Shown one piece after another: positions 60,158 to 64,000 of a stretch of DNA of 64,000 nucleotides. Origin of the DNA: Taenia hydatigena (Eukaryota; Platyhelminthes; Cestoda; Cyclophyllidea; Taeniidae). The notes beneath the pieces were generated by a model. It was not told the origin of the DNA, ran no database searches, and saw nothing but the letters and a program-made list of their open reading frames with translations. The translations under genes were made by a program, and so were the position numbers. Positions within the stretch are counted from its first letter, which is position 1; each line of letters begins with the position of its first letter. The stretch lies in contig JADWOT020000002.1 in the NCBI GenBank assembly GCA_036345935.2, forward strand, positions 22,422,167 through 22,486,166. The letters run 5' to 3'.

Positions 60158-60640
60158 GAAATTCAATGCAGTGCATCAGCCTACTTCCGTGTTGCATGCT
60201 CGTGATGCAGTTCAGCCGTGCGCATTTCGCAACATGGTGCCACTATTTTTCCTGCTTGGTAGATGGAAGGGTTATGCAATCATACTGACCTGCACAGACT
60301 TCATCGTCCTCACACACATCCTTACAGCTATCAGCAACATTAACTTGTTAACTGCACACACTTTGCGACATACAATGCAAGTCACTCAACTGCAAGATAT
60401 TCCCTGACCTCTGAAAAATTCTGTGCTCCCCGATGTATCACACCCTGGGAATGTAAGCCTTCCCACCAAGACTGTGTCCCTTATCAATAGCCTTTAGCAT
60501 TACAACCCGTCGCTCTTGTAGTAAAACGGACGCGCACAGGAACTACGTGGGAAGTTGACAACGCTTGTCCAGATTTAAAACTTGCCTATAGCTCGGTTCA
60601 ACCCAACATTTGTGTTCCAAGTTCTTGATTCTTGGTGTTG
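60158..60640. repeat. Tandem duplication, unit 2
   Basis: Second unit, matching unit 1 over its whole length with scattered substitutions and few indels. The plus-strand frame keeps GRWKGYAIIL and DFIVLTHILT and runs longer than in unit 1. The units look younger than the other repeat pairs in the window. The array ends near TTCTTGATTCTTGG, after which the sequence departs from unit 1. Confidence 0.85.
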
Positions 60641-63621
60641 GTGGTACGTATAGGACTCAGTGGACGTAGAAAAGACAGCGCGGTCACTGACACCTTATCG
60701 TGCTAGTAGATAAGTCCATTAGAGCGGCTGGTCAGTTGGATGGTTCGGCTGGGCAGCCACTCAACAATTTGGCTGACAGCTGACTTAAACCTGACTAACT
60801 GGCTATTAAGCATTACTATGTCTACTGATGAGTTAGGTACTACCAACATGCGTCGCACCGTTATGGCGATTACACGTGGGGGATATGATGACGCAATGAA
60901 ATGGTCAAATATCGCGCTCTCAACTCGCACTCATAACAACAATGCTTACGCTATCACCCTAATCTGATTCTGCTTACATAGAAGGTGTAAAGAAACACTG
61001 AATGTGGCAAAAACAATGCCCGATTTGTACAATAAACGAAAGGGGGATCAATCCTTAATTTTAAAACCCTTTTGGCTCCTTTTGGTCCTAAGTAGGCTCT
61101 TTAGCTCTAAAAGAGGTAAACGAAGAGAAAGTTACGGAGGAGGAGGAGGAGTAGGGAATATGCTTGAGCACTAGCAACCTAGGAAAGCGTAGAGCAATCC
61201 AATCTTGCCACCAGCGCTCAGATGAAACAAGGATGATAACCATGCCGGCGTCCATGACGTCTGCAATTTGTAAACAGTTGTCCATTACTACTACTTGGTG
61301 CCTGCGTCTGCGAATGGCTCAAAACCTATCTATTCCTAAGGCCTGTTATTAAAATGAAACTTGAGTGCTCTGAGCACTTGAGCACCTAGATTTCCTAGAT
61401 CCAATCTATGCCATCGCTTACCTCCTTTTGGTAGATGCCTCCTCAGAGCAGTCGCAGATGACATCCGTATTCCATCCTTCAGCAGAAGGAAGGCCAGTGA
61501 ATCATCAAGGATAAGAGTGGCAGGAGAACGCAAATAGGCTGCTTTCTGTTAACACCTCCTCATACGTCAGCAAAGGCCAACCAGGAACAAAGGTGCCTTG
61601 AGACGCACGATGTCATCCCGATGTGCCCTACACGATGTAAAGAGGCTGCATCACGATGTTCAGTTCATGTCTATCAAGGGTCTCGTAATGCACCTTTGTT
61701 TCGGATTTATTAATATCCTCCGAACAGACTGGAGAGATTGCTCTGAGCACCAATTAACACGCCTCCCAGACTGCTTTATGCTTGTGTAGTAGCAAGTAGA
61801 CGGAGGATCAGGTAGCGTTTTTGTTGACTAGTATGTAGGCTTGCCAAATGGCAGGCCACCTAGCATGATGCCAGGCGGATTAGCAGTCTAAGCAGTTATT
61901 ATGCATCCCACGATTTGTTGCCTAGGTCTCTGAATGGGTAACTGGGTGGTTTGGTCTGCTCATTGGCCAGCTAGTTAAAAGTCCACGCGTTAGCAAGCTC
62001 GCAGGCTAGCGAATTCCACAGTAAGTGAAATGGCTGGCGCTGAAAGGTTTGAAGGATGACTGAGTGACTTCAGCATTAAAAGCGGATTGACAACCAACCA
62101 AGGACCTAACAGCATGCTTAACTTATTTTGACGTGCCAACTTACATTTTGTCACCCGAAATTGCGTAAAATCTCGGAGTCACTTACACATGCTTCTGTGA
62201 GATTGCACTTTGATTTTTCGGTTGTCAATGTTGCCATCTATGGTGTGAGGTTGTCAACTCTGTCAGTCAATCATTTTGTTTGTGCTTACGATCAGTTGCT
62301 ATATGCCATCCGTGAATCCCTCAGTACCTAGCAGACAGGCAGTTCGTAAACAGACGAAACAAAGTTAGTGATGGGTGTATTAGCTAAAGCGCACGTAAAG
62401 GTGGAGTTGGAAGTACATGTTAACTTAACCATCAAGTATCCACCAGGTTCGAAATCGCACCAATTAATCGGTGGAATTAAACTTCCTACTTAACCTCGAT
62501 AACGGAAGAGCTTTGCATCAATTATGTCTTCTCCAACGATGGCTCCCTTGGGCGTAATTAACCATTGGTGCCTCAGCCCTTTACTGTTGGCGTAGTGTCG
62601 TAGTATATCTAGTTTGCTAGATCGCACTCTGCACGTGTGATACCTCGGGTCTTGGTGGTGCGACGAAATCCAGCTGATCTCGCTGCACGTGCATTTTGCA
62701 CTCGTTGTGTATTGTTCGCCAAATTCCGAATGATAATTTGCAGCATGCTGACTTCCTATGCTTGCAAAACGCTAACTAAATTACTGAAGTGCTAGATGTT
62801 GCGCAGTAAGTAGGTAAAGCCGACCAATGTCGAAGGCCGTAGAGTGGATGCTGAGGTACAAGAAGGAGGATGCACTCACATCAACAATGAAGAAATATCC
62901 CTCGGCTTGCTAAACTTGCATCAGTAAACTGAGCTGCACCGCTTCATTTACAGTTGCGTACAATAGTTCTGATGTCAACATTCCGTCGAAATCTTTGCGC
63001 CCAACGCCACTCTAATAAATGCTGATCTGTTTGCGCACACCGCGAAGGACTAGCAGTCTACTAGCATGCGCGGAAGGACATGCAGATAAGCAGCTGCAAG
63101 ACTGGAATTTAGGTATTTTCTGACACACGGAAATGCTCTTTACTTTGCGATCTTGGGAGACCGGACTGTCTTCACCGTGCTTAACATAGGAGAAGTGGCA
63201 TCGATTGCCCCTACTATCATGTGTGCGTTCCATACCAACATCAGTTGGTTGAACGCCAACCATAAGCATCCTGAGCCCCTTGCATTCACCCAATGGTCGA
63301 GCTGGCCGCAATCAGTAGTGAGCCGTTAGGCGACCACTCAGAATTCATTTACATCAGTTAAAATATTCACTGATTTTCCCCAGATTAACCGAATAGGCGA
63401 TGCAGCAGGCGCTACCAATTAAAGAGTGTAAGGTTTTAAATACAAGCAGAACATAACGCTCTACACAATGCTTTCGTACAAAAAAGCAACGTCTTCTTAG
63501 TGACATTATGTTTTGCCTTCTCCCATGGCCTTGCTTAGCTCTCACCTTCTATCAGCGCGTCAACCTCTAAAATAAACAACCTCCACAGTGCAAAGGAGAG
63601 TGAAAGTAGTGTGGGTTCTAG
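60641..63621. other. No supported gene
   Basis: Frames of 60-99 codons on both strands have no recognised family. A GGA-type trinucleotide tract lies at 61136-61151. A 99-codon minus-strand frame at 63012-63311 contains VGMERTHDSRGNRCHFSYV and is unsupported otherwise. Composition is somewhat more balanced in G+C than the middle of the window. Confidence 0.45.
61136..61151. repeat. Short (GGA)n tract
   Basis: Five consecutive GGA units and one extra base. A simple repeat, probably without function. Confidence 0.7.
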
Positions 63622-63846
63622 TTACGTTAGAACTCCCTTGAAACGCCTCACAACCTTGGCGATGGATGGCGCAACACGTAGGTGTGCAGCAGCGTCACGC
63701 GTAGAGCGAGTGATCGAGGCTGGCACCACGGTAACCGCGTTGGTGGCATGACGCATACGAGACGACCCAGCATAGAGGAGGGAATCGATACTGCCCAAGG
63801 TCGAGACGGCCAAGGTCGAGGATGGTTGATTAAGGGATGCAAGCAC
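63622..63846 (-). other. GC-richer block with overlapping open frames
   Basis: Two minus-strand frames (63622-63846 and 63648-63848) overlap in this GC-richer stretch. One reads STLGSIDSLLYAGSSRMRH and IAKVVRRFKGVL. The composition stands out from the AT-rich neighbours, which may mean an old repeat or an exon, but I found no second copy in the window and recognise no domain. Confidence 0.2.
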
Positions 63847-64000
63847 ACATATAGTTAGGGTAAGACCTTGAATTGATAATGGACAGCTGAATGGACGGAG
63901 ATGGGAATTAATTAATTATATGTAAAATTAACTTGCTGACTTTTTACGAATGACTCACCTGTCGATTATTTAGTGGCATAAATACATCAGAGAAGAGTAT

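Noticed and set aside
1..64000. CRISPR arrays, operons, ribosome binding sites, bacterial insertion sequences
   Set aside because: No regularly spaced short repeats, no gene packing and no transposase of bacterial type were seen. The window is eukaryotic in character.

Overview
This window looks like non-coding, repeat-rich DNA from a eukaryote. It has no operons, no bacterial-style gene packing, no rRNA or tRNA that I can support, and almost no long open frames. It is AT-rich by eye. Apart from one frame of 272 codons and one of 168, open frames reach about 125 codons at most, which chance alone would give in AT-rich DNA of this length. Splice-like junctions, a decayed Ty3/gypsy reverse transcriptase and many old, diverged repeat pairs fit a large metazoan genome. 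A flatworm (tapeworm-like) source is possible, but this is inference at low confidence.

Layout. 1-5 kb: sparse, with three candidate exons at 1.5-2.2 kb whose splice phases agree. 5.2-6.0 kb: the clearest known element, a broken gypsy pol fragment on the plus strand. 6.3-9.7 kb: two copies of a 110-bp repeat, an (AAAT)n-tailed element end on the minus strand beside a palindrome, and one member of a repeat pair whose partner is at 26 kb. 12.5-22.5 kb: an inverted pair (12.5 kb plus, 22.1 kb minus) and a direct pair (14.6 and 19.5 kb), each keeping recognisable protein-level similarity. 26-36 kb: weak exon candidates only. 36.9-38.3 kb and 57.3-58.7 kb: two copies of a 1.47-kb gene-like repeat. 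The first is broken. The second has a 272-codon frame that opens exactly at a splice-acceptor-like site. A possible third fragment lies at 43.7 kb. 40.8-41.7 kb: a candidate two-exon gene on the minus strand. 46.6-47.0 and 56.4-56.8 kb: another inverted repeat pair. 59.7-60.6 kb: a tandem duplication with a period near 495 bp. 60.6-64 kb: no supported gene.

How it fits together. I do not see a working gene cluster. The window reads as a graveyard of dispersed, formerly coding elements plus a few possible host exons. The most interesting item is the 1.47-kb family, whose unassigned protein shares a short Cys-containing motif with the 9.5/26 kb repeat family. All repeat pairings were found by reading, not by alignment software, so their borders are approximate.
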